Part shown: piece by piece, positions 26,631-38,073 of the stretch | Layout: the number at the start of each line of letters is the position of its first letter | How positions within the stretch are numbered: position 1 is the stretch's first letter | Assembly: GCA_002104945.1 (NCBI GenBank) | Contig: MCFH01000038.1 | Coordinates: 352,501 to 416,500, forward strand | Reading direction: 5' to 3' | DNA length: 64,000 nucleotides | Origin: Piromyces finnis | Taxonomy: Eukaryota > Neocallimastigomycota > Neocallimastigomycetes > Neocallimastigales > Neocallimastigaceae | Notes under the pieces: generated by a model | Told to the model about the DNA's origin: nothing | Databases searched by the model: none | The model's input: the letters and a program-made list of their open reading frames with translations, nothing else | Program-made: the position numbers and the translations under genes

Positions 26631-28184
26631 ATGGAATCTCTTTTTGAAAGTTTAAGCAAGTTGGCTGTTTTAACCAACCAAACTGAACAAATTCTTCAAA
26701 CTCAAGTTAAAGCTCTTCAAAATGCTACTGAAATTGTTGTTGATACAGTTGACAAAACCTCTACTCTCAATGGAGGTGATATTGCCTGGGTTTTAATTGC
26801 TACATGCTTAGTATTTATTATGACTCCAGGTTTAGGTCTTTTCTATGCTGGTTTAGCTCGTACAAAGAATGCCCTTTCTTTAATGTTTGTTTGTATGGTT
26901 TCTATTGCCGTAGTTTCATTCCAATGGGTATTCTGGGGTTATTCTCTTGCTTTCTCTAACACTTCTACCAATGGTTTCATTGGTAATTTAGATAACATTG
27001 TTTTACATAATGTTGGTCTTAAGCCAGGAGCTAACTCTGATACTATCCCAGAAAGTTTATTCATGATTTTCCAATGTATGTTCGCTGTTATTACTCCAGC
27101 TCTTGCTTTCGGTGCTACTGCTGAAAGAATGCGTATTTTACCAGCTATCGTTTTCTTATTCTTCTGGTCTACTCTTGTTTACAGTATCATTTGTTACTGG
27201 ACTTGGGGTGCTAACGGTTGGTTAGCTAAATGGGGTGTTATGGATTACGCCGGTGGTTTACCAGTTCACTGTGGTAGTGGTGCTGCTGCTGTTGCTTACT
27301 GTTATTTAATTGGTAAGAGAAAGGATTACAAGAAGCACTTTGACCCACACAATGTTACCTTTGTCTTCATCGGTACTTTCCTTTTATGGTTCGGATGGTT
27401 AGGTTTCAATGGTGGTTCTTCTCTTGGTGCTAACGCTCGTGGTGCTAATGCTATGGTTTGTAGTCATATTTCTGCTTCTATTGCAGGTTGTATTTGGGTT
27501 GCTATTGATTACTGGCGTACTAAGAAACTTTCTATGATTGGTTTCTGTACTGGTGCTGTTGCTGGTTTAGCTACTGTTACTCCAGGATGTGGTTTCGTTA
27601 CTCCATGTGCTTCTGCTCTTTACGGTTTATTAGGTGCTGTCTGTTGTAACACTGCTGTTACCTACAAGCGTAAATTCAAGTTTGATGATACTCTTGATGT
27701 ATTTGCTGTTCACTACGTTGGTGGTGCTATTGGTTTAATTCTTACTGGTTTCTTAGCCACTGAAAGTGTTACTAGTTTAGATGGTGGTAGTGGTAAGGGT
27801 GCTATTGATGGTAACTGGAAGCAAGTTTACATCCAAATTGTTGGTACTATTACTGTTACTCTTTGGTCATTAATTATGACTTTCATTTTATTAAAGATTC
27901 TTAACTGGATTCCAGGATTAAAGCTTCGTATTTCTGAAGAAGAAGAATTAAACGGTGTTGATACTTCTGAAATGGGTGAAGTTGCTTACGGTTTCATGTA
28001 CAGTGCTGATGGTAACTCAATGACTCTTAACCAAGATGCTAAGTCTCTTGTTATCAGTGAAATGTTACAAAGTGTTTCATTCGCTGGTCAATCATTATCT
28101 TTAGCCAATGATGCTATTGAATTACCACAAGGTACCAATGAAAAAATGAACAAGAACCCAAGCAACGATACTATTAAGGTTTAA
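26631..28184 (+). CDS. Ammonium transporter, Amt/MEP family
   Basis: Intronless, 517 aa, with a polar N-terminal extension (1-~48) and about 11 membrane helices. Family signatures: WVLIATCLVFIMTPGLGLFY then AGLARTKNALS (~53-83), FQWVFWGYSLAFS (~97-109), DYAGGLPVHCGSGAA (206 on), FVFIGTFLLWFGWLGFNGGS (~245-263), FAVHYVGGAIG (358 on), and the cytosolic LRISEEEELNGVDTSEMGE (~432-450), which matches the conserved C-terminal motif that couples subunits of the trimer. Both pore histidines are present (His213 and His361), as in Mep2 and AmtB; yeast Mep1/Mep3 carry Glu at the first. It should import ammonium across the plasma membrane. The tail is Ser/Asn-rich. Codons strongly favour GTT/GCT/GGT, as in the highly expressed genes of this window. 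Confidence 0.96.
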   Translation: MESLFESLSKLAVLTNQTEQILQTQVKALQNATEIVVDTVDKTSTLNGGDIAWVLIATCLVFIMTPGLGLFYAGLARTKNALSLMFVCMVSIAVVSFQWVFWGYSLAFSNTSTNGFIGNLDNIVLHNVGLKPGANSDTIPESLFMIFQCMFAVITPALAFGATAERMRILPAIVFLFFWSTLVYSIICYWTWGANGWLAKWGVMDYAGGLPVHCGSGAAAVAYCYLIGKRKDYKKHFDPHNVTFVFIGTFLLWFGWLGFNGGSSLGANARGANAMVCSHISASIAGCIWVAIDYWRTKKLSMIGFCTGAVAGLATVTPGCGFVTPCASALYGLLGAVCCNTAVTYKRKFKFDDTLDVFAVHYVGGAIGLILTGFLATESVTSLDGGSGKGAIDGNWKQVYIQIVGTITVTLWSLIMTFILLKILNWIPGLKLRISEEEELNGVDTSEMGEVAYGFMYSADGNSMTLNQDAKSLVISEMLQSVSFAGQSLSLANDAIELPQGTNEKMNKNPSNDTIKV

Positions 28185-29037
28185 GAAAAGAAGAAATTGA
28201 GAAATTTTCGATAAACACAATTAGTATATTCTTATTTTATAGATTTGTAAAAAAAAATATAAAAAAAAATTCATTTAAATTTATAAAAACAGTACCAGAT
28301 TTCAATTTGTTTACAATGCACTTTTAACATATAAAACAAATTTTATTTATTATCAGTTTTTGTTTAAAATTTCTTTAATAATGTTGAAAAGAAAAAGAAA
28401 GAAACGAAAAATAATTTAACTAAGAACATTATGATACCATAGTTTCTCTATTATAAGAAAACAGAAAAGAAAATTTTTTTCAAAATCACGTTGATATATA
28501 ACACTATTTAAAATTAGAACAAAACAAAAATAAGAATAAAAAATTTTATTTATTTTTATAAATTTTTTTTAGAGAATTTAATAATATATATTCAAAAGAG
28601 AAAAGGAAAAAAAAAAAAAAATACTTATCGATACTTATATATATTATCAATTCATGCATCATTAATTTATTTTATAGCTTTAAAAAACACAGAAAAAAAA
28701 GAAAAACAAGAAAACTATTAAAATATTATAAAAAATAATATTTATATTTAAAATATTTTCCTAAAATAAATTAGAAGAAAATATTACTTTTTTTTTTTTT
28801 TTTATTAATTATTTAAATTATTTTTTTTTTAAGATTATTTATTTAAGAATTTTTTATACCAAACATTTTTTTTTGTATTTAGTAAAAAAGAAAAAAAAAA
28901 AAAAAAAAAAAAGAAAAAAAAAAGTAACACAAATAATACAAATAAAAGATTTATATTTTTTTTTAAAAAGAAAAAAGTGTCCTTGTGTTTTAATAATTTT
29001 AAAGAAAAGATAAAAAATTAAGATGATTTTAAAAAAG
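28185..29037. other. Intergenic region
   Basis: 3' flank of the transporter, AT-rich with long A and T runs (28790-28803, 28886-28925). No gene seen. Confidence 0.6.
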
Positions 29038-32000
29038 GAAATGGGTAGTAGAGAACAATATCAATTCCGATTCAAGGATGAATTAGTATATATCCTAGGT
29101 TTTGGAAGGATTTATCCAGAAATTCTAGCCAGAAGAAATTTAACCTCTGGCTAAAATTCAGGGAATGGAAAGAACTTTACAAGTGTCAGATTCAATCGGG
29201 CACTAACGAAGGAACACCATTCTTGACAGTAACCGCGGAACTTCTAACCAAAATCATGCCTTTTGCTATTGGCCAGCATTGGTCAATGTTCAAAAGGTTT
29301 GAAGCAACATCCAAGAGCGTCAATGCTGAAGAAACAGTAAGACAGGCCAGGAGGGCCAGCGCAACCAATGGAGATCATAATTTTGTTCCATGACAAAATT
29401 TTGATCTTTGGCTCGGTGTCCCATTGGAAGTCAAATACAATTATTATACTTTAGTATGATAGTGGCTTTCTTACTTTAATTAAAATTACTAGAATACATT
29501 ATACCCAATTTTTATTCATTTGTGTTTATTTAAACATATTTTTTTTATTTTTATTTTTATTTTAATTTTTAATTTCTTTATTACATGTATTATAATTTTA
29601 ATTAAATTAATAATAAAGTTTAAAATATTTGATGCCGTTAAAAAAAAAAAAAAAAAAAAAATCTTACTTTAATTAAAATTACTAGAATACATTATACCCA
29701 ATTTTTATTCATTTGTGTTTATTTAAACATATTTTTTTTATTTTTATTTTTATTTTTTATTACATGTATTATAATTTTAATTAAATTAATAATAAAGTTT
29801 AAAATATTTGATGCCGTTAAAAAAAAAAAAAAAAAAAAAATCTAACCAAAATCATGCCTTTTGCTATTGGCCAGCATTGGTCAATGTTCAAAAGGTTTGA
29901 AGCAACAACCAAGAACGTCAATGCTGAAACAAGTGCAACCAATGGAAATCATAATTTTGTCCCATGACAAAGTTTTTGATCTTTGGCTTGGTGTTCCATT
30001 GAAAGTCAACTACAATTATATAATACTTTAGTAGAATAGTGGCTTTCTTACTTTAATGACTTGAATACATTACACCCAATTTTTATTCATTTGTGTTTAT
30101 TTAAACCTATTATTTTTTATTTTTTTTTTTATTTTTATTTTTATTTTTAATTTTTTATATTACATGTATTATAATTTTGTCCGATGATAAGATTTTTGAT
30201 CTTTGACTCGGTGTTCTATTGGAAGTCAATTACAATTATTATACTTTAATAGAATAGTGGCTTTCTTACTAAAGGAGTCCGTCAAGGTTGTCCACTTTCA
30301 CCTTTTCACTTTAATCTCTTTATTAATGCTATATTTAAAGAGTGCGAAGATCTCGGAGTCAGTTTAGGTGACACTTGATGCTGTGGTGAACTTTTTGCAG
30401 ATAATATAGTTATTTTTGCTCCTTCAAGAGGATGCTTAAAAAAGATGCCATAGAAGAGTTAATGAATGGGCATTGTATAATGAAATGAAATTTGGTATTC
30501 AGAAATGTTCAACGATGGTGATTCGTCCTGAATCAATAGAAAATCAGAACAAGAAAGATCCAACATTTTACTTGGCAGGACAACCCATTCCAACTACTGA
30601 CTGCTACACTTATCTTGGTGTTCCATTTTTATAAGAATCTGTCCCTTAAACCAGTTATTAAAACTCTTAATAACAAGGTTTTGAAAGGACTCTTTTCAGT
30701 CAGTAAATTCTTAAGAAATCCTAATATTCCTATTCCCTTCAAAAAGCTAGTACTTAACTCACAAGTAATCAGTAGAGTTTCATACTTTGCACCATTACTT
30801 GGATCCAACAAAGCTAGGTCTAGAATTGCTCAGAATCATGTTAACAAAGGAATACGATGGATTGCCGGAGTTCATAAAGCTGTATCGTTTATATCTTTAT
30901 ATTCTATCTCAAAAGATTTGAATATTCCTCCATTGTCAGCCAAATGTGCATTAGCTCAGGTTAGATGTTTTAACAAATGGAAAAAACTCAAATTGTATTA
31001 TCTCACACCTTGTCAATTACATTCCTAAATTTAGAAAATACACGTGGTGTAAATCAAGTAGGGCACTTGATAAAAAATTAAAGAAGCATGGAGATGTTAA
31101 AGCAGTTAAAAACTTTTATTGGAAAGATTTCAAAAAGGGAATTCAATAAAAGCGCAATATTATGATGATACTAAATTTATTGAAACTAAAGATTTTATCA
31201 AATTATGTTATGAATACCCAGAGTTTGCCTATGGCTTCTACTGGCTATTGAAAGCAAAAAGCAGATACAAATTGGATACTAGAGTTGCAAAAGCTGCTAA
31301 ATTTGTTGATCCAGTTTGGCCAAACTACTGTCCATGTTGCAAGAGTGGTGTTCAAAGTATTAAGCATAGGTTATTAGATTGTCCAACATTTAGAGATATC
31401 CGTATTAAACGTTACAATTGCATAGTCCAGCTATTAAATTTTTTTCAGTCAACGTAATTCCAACAGTCCTATCAATAATAATGAAGATGTTAATAACAGT
31501 AGAGATAGTAATAATAGTAATAGTAATAATAACAATAGTAGTAGTAGTAGAAACAGTAATAATAATAATAGTAATAACATTAGATGTAATGATAGCAATA
31601 GGGAAGATAATAATTCTATAATTTAGATAGCAATTTAGTTAATGATAGTAATAGTTCTAATAATCCGGTGAATATTAATGTGTATGATTATTCTAGTGTG
31701 TACAATAAAATATTTAAATTCCTTCTTGAGGGAAGAAGTTTTAACAATATTAATTACAATTCAAGGGAATGGAAAGAATTTTGCAAGTGTCAGATTCAAT
31801 CGGGCACTAACGAAGGAACACCATTCTTGACGGTAACAACGGAACTTCTAACCAAAATCATGCCTTTTACTATTGGCCAGCAATGGTTAATGTTTAAAAG
31901 GTTTGAAGCAACAGCCAAGAGCGTCAATGCTGAAGAAACAGTAAGACAGGCCAGGAGGGCCAGCGCAACCAATGGAGATCATAATTTTGACCCATGATAA

Positions 32001-32239
32001 AATTTTGATCTTTGGCTCGGTGTTCCATTGAAAGTCAACCACAATTATATTATACTTTAGTAGAATAGTGGCTTTCTTACTTTAATGACTCGAATACATT
32101 ATACCCAATTTTTATTCATTTTGTGTTGATTTAAACCTATTTTTTTTTCATTTTTAATTTTTTTATAACATGTATTATAATTTTAATTAATAAAGTTTAA
32201 AAATATATGATGCCTTTATAAAAAAGAAATGGGTAGTAG
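29038..32239 (+). mobile_element. Chimeric non-LTR retrotransposon insertion with one target duplication
   Basis: Bounded by identical GAAATGGGTAGTAG at 29038-29051 and 32226-32239. Inside, in order: ~105 bp of non-LINE sequence (29052-29157), open from the ATG in the duplication (SREQYQFRFKDELVYILGFG) to a TAA; a LINE 3' end with poly(A) (29158-29660); a shorter copy of the same 3' UTR with poly(A) (29662-29840); another ORF end plus UTR without poly(A) (29842-30268); then a longer piece (30269-32225). The long piece starts in reverse transcriptase at GVRQGCPLSPF, has FADN where the catalytic FADD should be, and continues with the thumb/connector, a zinc-knuckle CPCCKSGVQSIKHRLLDCP, a low-complexity Asn/Ser stretch and the C-terminal domain ending SATNGDHNFDP. 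Frameshifts break it into at least four frames. It is dead. Confidence 0.85.
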
Positions 32240-34751
32240 TAGACGTTATGGTGTATGGGTCTTTTTTTTTTTTTAATTTTATTTATTTATTCTAAAAAAG
32301 TTTGAATAGATTAGTTTAAATTGAAAATATTTCTTTATTATTAGCCTCATAGGCATTCACTCAAGTCAGAAGAATGATTACCCAACCAATGGAAAAAAAT
32401 AAAAAAACCAATATCTCTAAAATATTAAAAGCATTTTTTAATAAAAATAAATTAAAAATCAAATTATTGGTGTTTTTTTTTTTATATTATTTTTAAACCT
32501 TCTCATCAAAACTTTTTCATCAAAACTTTAAATATTATAAGAAAACTAAAACAAAAAGTAATATTTAATTCTTATTATTTTATTATTTCTAATACTTTTC
32601 TTGGTTTAATATTTTTTTATTTTTTTCTTTTTTAATTTTTAGTTTTAATGGATTGAAATACATTAAAAAAATTTTTTTTTTTTGCGGTTAATATTTTAAG
32701 ATTGTGACTAAGAATTAAAAAAAAACAACGTAAAATCTAATAAAAAATTATTATTATTCTTTCATTATACATTAGTATTAAGTATATTAAGAATAGTATT
32801 GTTATATTGTTATTCTTTCCATTTCAATAGTTTAATATTACAAATAATTCTATCCATTTAGAAAAAAAAAAAAAAAAAAAAAAAAAAAACAAATTAATTA
32901 TTACCATGCCATGCCGTTTTCTTTCTTTTTTTCAAAGTATAAAAAGTGAAAAAGTATAAAGTGAATATGTCATACGTTAGAAAGATATTCATTTTCATTT
33001 TATAATTATCTACAATTAACTAAATTAAAAAAAAAAAGGTATTCTATTTTAAAACTTTTTTTTAAATAATTATGGCGTTGTTTAGAATTTAAAATTCTAC
33101 AAACCCTACCACTACCACATTCATTCTTTTTTTTCTTTTTTTTTTTTTTTCTTATTATGAAAAAAAAAAAAAAAATTAATTAATCTTTAAAGGTAAAAAT
33201 TAAAATTTAATTTGAAATGAGTCAAACTTAAGTCATTTTTTTTGTATATTAAATTTTTACTTTAAATAAATTAAATTAATAAAAAATAAATTTTGGTTGT
33301 TCATCTTTTTTAGTCAAAAAAGTTTACGATGCTTTTTTTCTATTTTATAATTTTATTTATTTATAATCGAATGTTAAATTATTATCTATTTATTTTTATT
33401 TTTTTATAATAGTATTTTTTATTTTATTTTATTTTATTTTATTTTTAATCATAGTATTTTTTATTTTATTTTATTTTATTTTTTTAATTTTATTTTTTTT
33501 TGAAATAGGTAGTACAATGGGTATTCATGTACAATCTACAGTTTATAAATTAATAAACTACACAATAAATAGGATCTTCACCAATTGTAATTGTTTTTTA
33601 ATACAAAAATTTATATACATGTAGACCTTAATACAATTAACTTTTTTATATTTCTTTTTTTTTTTTTCTTTTCAAATAAAATAAAATAATTCATGATTTG
33701 TTTATTTACTTTTTTTTTTCCTCTTCTTTCTTTCTTTTAGTGCTCTTTTTTTTTTTTTTTTTTTTACTATTTCTATCTTTATATTCCCATGAAAAAGAGA
33801 AAAATTTAATTTAAATTGAATGAATTTTAAATTTTGTTACACAAATTAGATTTAGATTTTAAACTTTATTTTTAATTATTTTAAAGGGAACTTTGCCATG
33901 AAAAGTACAGTTGAATTAAAAGAAAAAAAAAAAAAAAGCTATAAAAAAGAATATATTCCCTTTTCCATTGCCAATTTTTTTTTTTTTTCACAAAAATATA
34001 AATTTTCTTAGAATTTAAAAAAAAAGTAATATTAAAGAAATAAATAAGAAAAGAAAAAGTAAATAAAAAAGGTAATGAATAAACCATTATTAAAGTATAT
34101 ATAATAATAATAATATTGATAAATGCTTTATTGGTATTTAAAATAAAAATGATTCAATCCTACTTAACTAATTAATATTAATTTATCTTTCTTCTTCTTC
34201 TTTTTCCTTATTAATAATATAATAAATAACCTATAAACTACAAAACAATAATAATGTGAAAAAAAAAAGTTTCAATTGAAATTAAATTGAAAAAAGTTTT
34301 AAAGGTTTTTTTTTTTTTTAAAGTACAATATTTTTTTGTAAAAAAAGAAAAAAGGAAATTAATTTATTAAAATAATAATAATAATAAAAAAAAGTATACT
34401 TAAATAATAGATAGATATCAATATATACTTTTTTTTTTTTTTTTAAAAAAGTACTCATAAAAGTTTTATGTTTAATAACGATAAAATTTAGTACAATTAA
34501 AATAAATTAATACCAAACAATAAAATAAAATCTTTTAAACTTTGGAATAAACTATCAAAGAAAGAAAAAAACACATATACCTACGCAAATTAAAAACTAA
34601 ACAAAACAATATAAAATAAAAAAGTGAACAAAGTTAAAAAAAAATTAATAAAAACAAACAAACGAAAAAAAAAAAATACACATACACACACACACATATA
34701 CACATATACATCTATCCATCCTATTTTTTATTTATTTAGTAAACGACAAAA
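32240..34751. other. Intergenic region, sugar transporter upstream
   Basis: AT-rich. Just after the LINE the sequence may preserve the original target (ATGGGTAGTAG continuing TAGACGTTATGG). TTTTA/ATTTT pentamer repeats lie at 33410-33490. A short plus-strand frame at about 33519 (MGIHVQSTVYKLIN) has no support. CA/CATA repeats at 34679-34705 fall in the likely 5' leader of the transporter. Confidence 0.5.
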
Positions 34752-36539
34752 ATGAATGGTTATCAATTTGTTGTCACCCTTGCTGCTTCTTGTGGCGGTC
34801 TTCTTTATGGATATGAAATTGGTGTAATGAATGTTGTTCTTGTAATGGACGCATTTCGTACTTTTTTTGACTTTTCTCAATGGAAAGGTGTGATGGAAAA
34901 TGAAATGAAGGATGATATTAAAAATACATTTGTCACGGATAAATCTACTGTTTATCGTCAATTAGAGGAAAAGGGTAAAAAACCTTTCTTGGAAGGTTTT
35001 ATTACTTCAAGTTTTCTTTTTGGAGCTATTTTTGGAGCTCTCATTTCTTCCTACCTTTCCAATACATCAAGTAGTCAAAAAATCATCATGGTGACTGGTT
35101 TAATTTTTTCTTTGGGTAGTCTTATTCAAAGTGCTACTTTTTATTCTTTTATATTACTTTCGTTGGGTCGTTTCATTTCTGGTATGGCTATTGGTGGAAT
35201 AAGTGTCCTTTGCCCTACTTATATTGCTGAAGTTGCTCCAGCAAGAATTAGAAATACGGTGATTTCTTGTTATCAATTCATGGTTGCTCTTGGTATTGTG
35301 GTGGCTACTGCTATTAATGGTCTTATTTGGTATCATACTAATGTTAATCCAACAGCAACAGCATCAACAACAACCCAAAGTTCAGCTAATCAAACCACCA
35401 CTATAAATAATATGGAATGGAGATTGGCCTTAGGCCTACAAATTGTTCCGGGATTACTTCTTACTCTTTTTACGTATTTCCTTCCAACCTCTCCAAGATA
35501 CCTTTGTAGTCAAAATAAAGATAAAGAGGCTATTCGTGTATTAGCCAAACTTAATTCAACTTCCTCAAATGATTTGTTGGTTCAAGAAGAGTACAAAGCA
35601 ACTATTGCTAGTGTTACTGGTATGGAAGCATTAGGTAAATCTACCTATAAAGAACTTTTTAATCGTAGAAATGGTCGTCGTTCTTTTACCGCCTTCTTTA
35701 TTCAATTTTTCCAACAATGCACCGGTATAAATGCTATTCTTTACTATCAAACTCAATTATATCAAGGTGTTGGTTTTAGTAAAATCATGTCTACTGTAAT
35801 TCTTCCCATCCTAAATAATTGTGTTTATTTCGTTTCTTCCTTTATTGGTATGTTCCATGTTCAAAGAATGGGTCGTAAACAATTATTGATTATTGGTGGT
35901 GTTCTTCTTTTATTAATAAATATTTCAATAAGTTCCACCGCAAATCATACCCTTGATCATTTCAAATTTCGTTTAAATGAAGAAATAGATTGTACCAGGG
36001 ATAAACATGATATGGCGTATTTTTCTAAAGAATTACAATATACTTTTTATGGTAATGATTGTCATGAAACATTAGTGACATGTTCAGATCAACGTAATGT
36101 TATTTCTTATGATCCAACAACAACAACAACAACCGTTCCTTTCACCTCAGATCAACTATATACAGTATGTCATGAAATGGATGCCTTGAGATATGCAAAG
36201 GGTAATTTTAGACGTTATCTTTTTGCTGGTAGTTTATTTGCTTTTATGTTTGTTTACGGTTGCACCTGGGATCCAGTTCCTAAAGTGTATCAAGCTGAAT
36301 TATTTCCACTTCGTATGAGGGTTAAAGGAATGACATTTAGTACGGTATCTCAATTCATTTCCAGTTGGATTATTGTTCTAGTCACTCCATTACTATTAAA
36401 AGTATGGGGTATGCATGTCTTTCTTCTTTTTTCAGCATGCTGTTATCTAGCGTTAATGTTTACCCTTTTCTTTTGTGTAGAAAGTAATGGACTTAGTATG
36501 GAAGAAATAGATGAAGAAATGATGTTTATTAAATCTTAG
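34752..36539 (+). CDS. MFS sugar transporter (sugar porter family)
   Basis: Intronless, 595 aa, 12 predicted helices. Sugar-porter signatures: GGLLYGYEIGVMN in TM1 (15-27), SLGRFISGMAIGG then PTYIAEVAPARIRN (137-168), LPTSPRYL at the end of TM6 (244-251, the PESPR motif), QFFQQCTGINAILYYQ in TM7 (318-333), GRKQLLI after TM8, and PKVYQAELFPLRMR before TM11 (the PxxxxAExFPxxxR motif). It should move hexoses or pentoses across the plasma membrane; the substrate cannot be told. Unusual: a ~45-residue charged loop between TM1 and TM2 and a ~90-residue loop between TM9 and TM10 (~395-485) containing four Cys and a run of Thr, both predicted outside the cell. A Thr/Ser/Asn-rich loop also precedes TM6. 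A decayed relative lies at 44940-46763. Confidence 0.93.
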   Translation: MNGYQFVVTLAASCGGLLYGYEIGVMNVVLVMDAFRTFFDFSQWKGVMENEMKDDIKNTFVTDKSTVYRQLEEKGKKPFLEGFITSSFLFGAIFGALISSYLSNTSSSQKIIMVTGLIFSLGSLIQSATFYSFILLSLGRFISGMAIGGISVLCPTYIAEVAPARIRNTVISCYQFMVALGIVVATAINGLIWYHTNVNPTATASTTTQSSANQTTTINNMEWRLALGLQIVPGLLLTLFTYFLPTSPRYLCSQNKDKEAIRVLAKLNSTSSNDLLVQEEYKATIASVTGMEALGKSTYKELFNRRNGRRSFTAFFIQFFQQCTGINAILYYQTQLYQGVGFSKIMSTVILPILNNCVYFVSSFIGMFHVQRMGRKQLLIIGGVLLLLINISISSTANHTLDHFKFRLNEEIDCTRDKHDMAYFSKELQYTFYGNDCHETLVTCSDQRNVISYDPTTTTTTVPFTSDQLYTVCHEMDALRYAKGNFRRYLFAGSLFAFMFVYGCTWDPVPKVYQAELFPLRMRVKGMTFSTVSQFISSWIIVLVTPLLLKVWGMHVFLLFSACCYLALMFTLFFCVESNGLSMEEIDEEMMFIKS

Positions 36540-38026
36540 TTTCCGAATGGTTTTGAAATATAGAATCATTATCACATTACTATTCTTTTTTTTTTTTTCT
36601 TTTTAAAAAAAAATAAAATGAAAATGAAAGCAAAAAACTATAAACGATGAATACCATATAATCATCAACTATTTATTATTATTTTTTTTTTTCAGAAAAG
36701 AAAAAAGAATGACACCAACAAAAAAGTTAAAAAAAAAAAATACTTTGTTCATTTATTTATTACAATAGAAGAGCGTAATATCAATGTGGAAAAAAAAAAA
36801 AAGAAAAAACAAAACAAAACAAATTAAAAGAAAGATTAATTTAAATTCTAAGAAACAAAACAATTAAAGACCTTTTTTTTTTTTATTTTCTTTTCTTTTT
36901 TTTTTTTAAAAAAAGAAAAAGCAAATTGATAAATCATAAATAATGATTTTTTAGTTCATAACTATATAGTATATATAGTATTAAAAAAAAATTAATATAC
37001 ACTATTTATATTGATTTCTTTTTTTTTTTTTTTTCAATTACAACAAAAAAGAATGAATGCCACATGAATGTATAGTCATATTTTTTTTTTTTTTTTTGTT
37101 ATCTCTTTCTTTTTTTTTATTTAATTTAAACTTTATTTTTTTTTTTAACATATTAGTTAATGAAATGTTTTATTTTTTTTTATCATATATTTTTCTTAAT
37201 GTAAAATACTTTTTTATTTTATCTTTATTATTCTATCCTTTATATAGAATGTTGTTGTTTTATATTGAAAAAAGAAAGAAATTTATAATTTAAAAAAAAA
37301 AAAAAAAAATATGAACAAATTAAATTGAAAAATGAATTTTATGAAAAAAATATATATATATATATATATATATCACCAAAAAAAATATATGTATGTATAA
37401 TAGGTATATATATATGAGATGTGATATCTTTGTAAAAATTCTAATTTTTGTATTAGAAAATATTTATTTAATATAGAAAAAAGCAAAAAAAAAAAAAAAA
37501 TTACTTTCATTATTGAGATATCAAGATGTGAAATAACCTATGTATATTTACTATATAGGTAAATTGTAAATATATAATAAATTATTTATATATATATTTA
37601 AAAAAAAAAAAAATATATATATATATATATGAATGTATATCTAATGTGAGTGTTTATGGGTGGTCTATGTACAAATTACTTTCTTTTTTTTTTTTTTTTT
37701 TTCATCGTTTTATATTTATATATATAATTATTTATCTTTTGAATTATTATTATTTTTTTTAGTAAAAATCATAATTATTTAATTATTCCAAAGTGGAATA
37801 AACACTTGATTAAAAAAAAAAAAAAAAAAAAAAGTCATGGATTAATATCTAGAGAATTTCTTTCTTTTTTTTTTTTTTATATTGTTTTTTATATTGTATT
37901 AAACTTTTTTTTTTTTTTTTTTTTTTCATTTCCTTTTTAAAAATTATAATAATAACACAATAATATTTAAACTTTTATTAAAAAACAAAACAAAACAAAA
38001 CAAAAAAACAAACCTTTCCATAAATT
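36540..38026. other. Intergenic region
   Basis: Between the transporter and the second LINE: dense A and T runs, (AT)n at 37350-37372 and 37613-37630. Only homopolymer-driven frames are present. No gene seen. Confidence 0.6.
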
Positions 38027-38037
38027 TTTTTACCATT

Positions 38038-38073
<36 letters not shown>

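Noticed and set aside
33519-33623. 34-codon plus-strand frame MGIHVQSTVYKLIN...
   Set aside because: Too short and isolated; no support for a gene.
34752-34961. Minus-strand frames opposite the sugar transporter and other antisense frames over LYS2 and cofilin
   Set aside because: Shadows of well-supported coding sequences.
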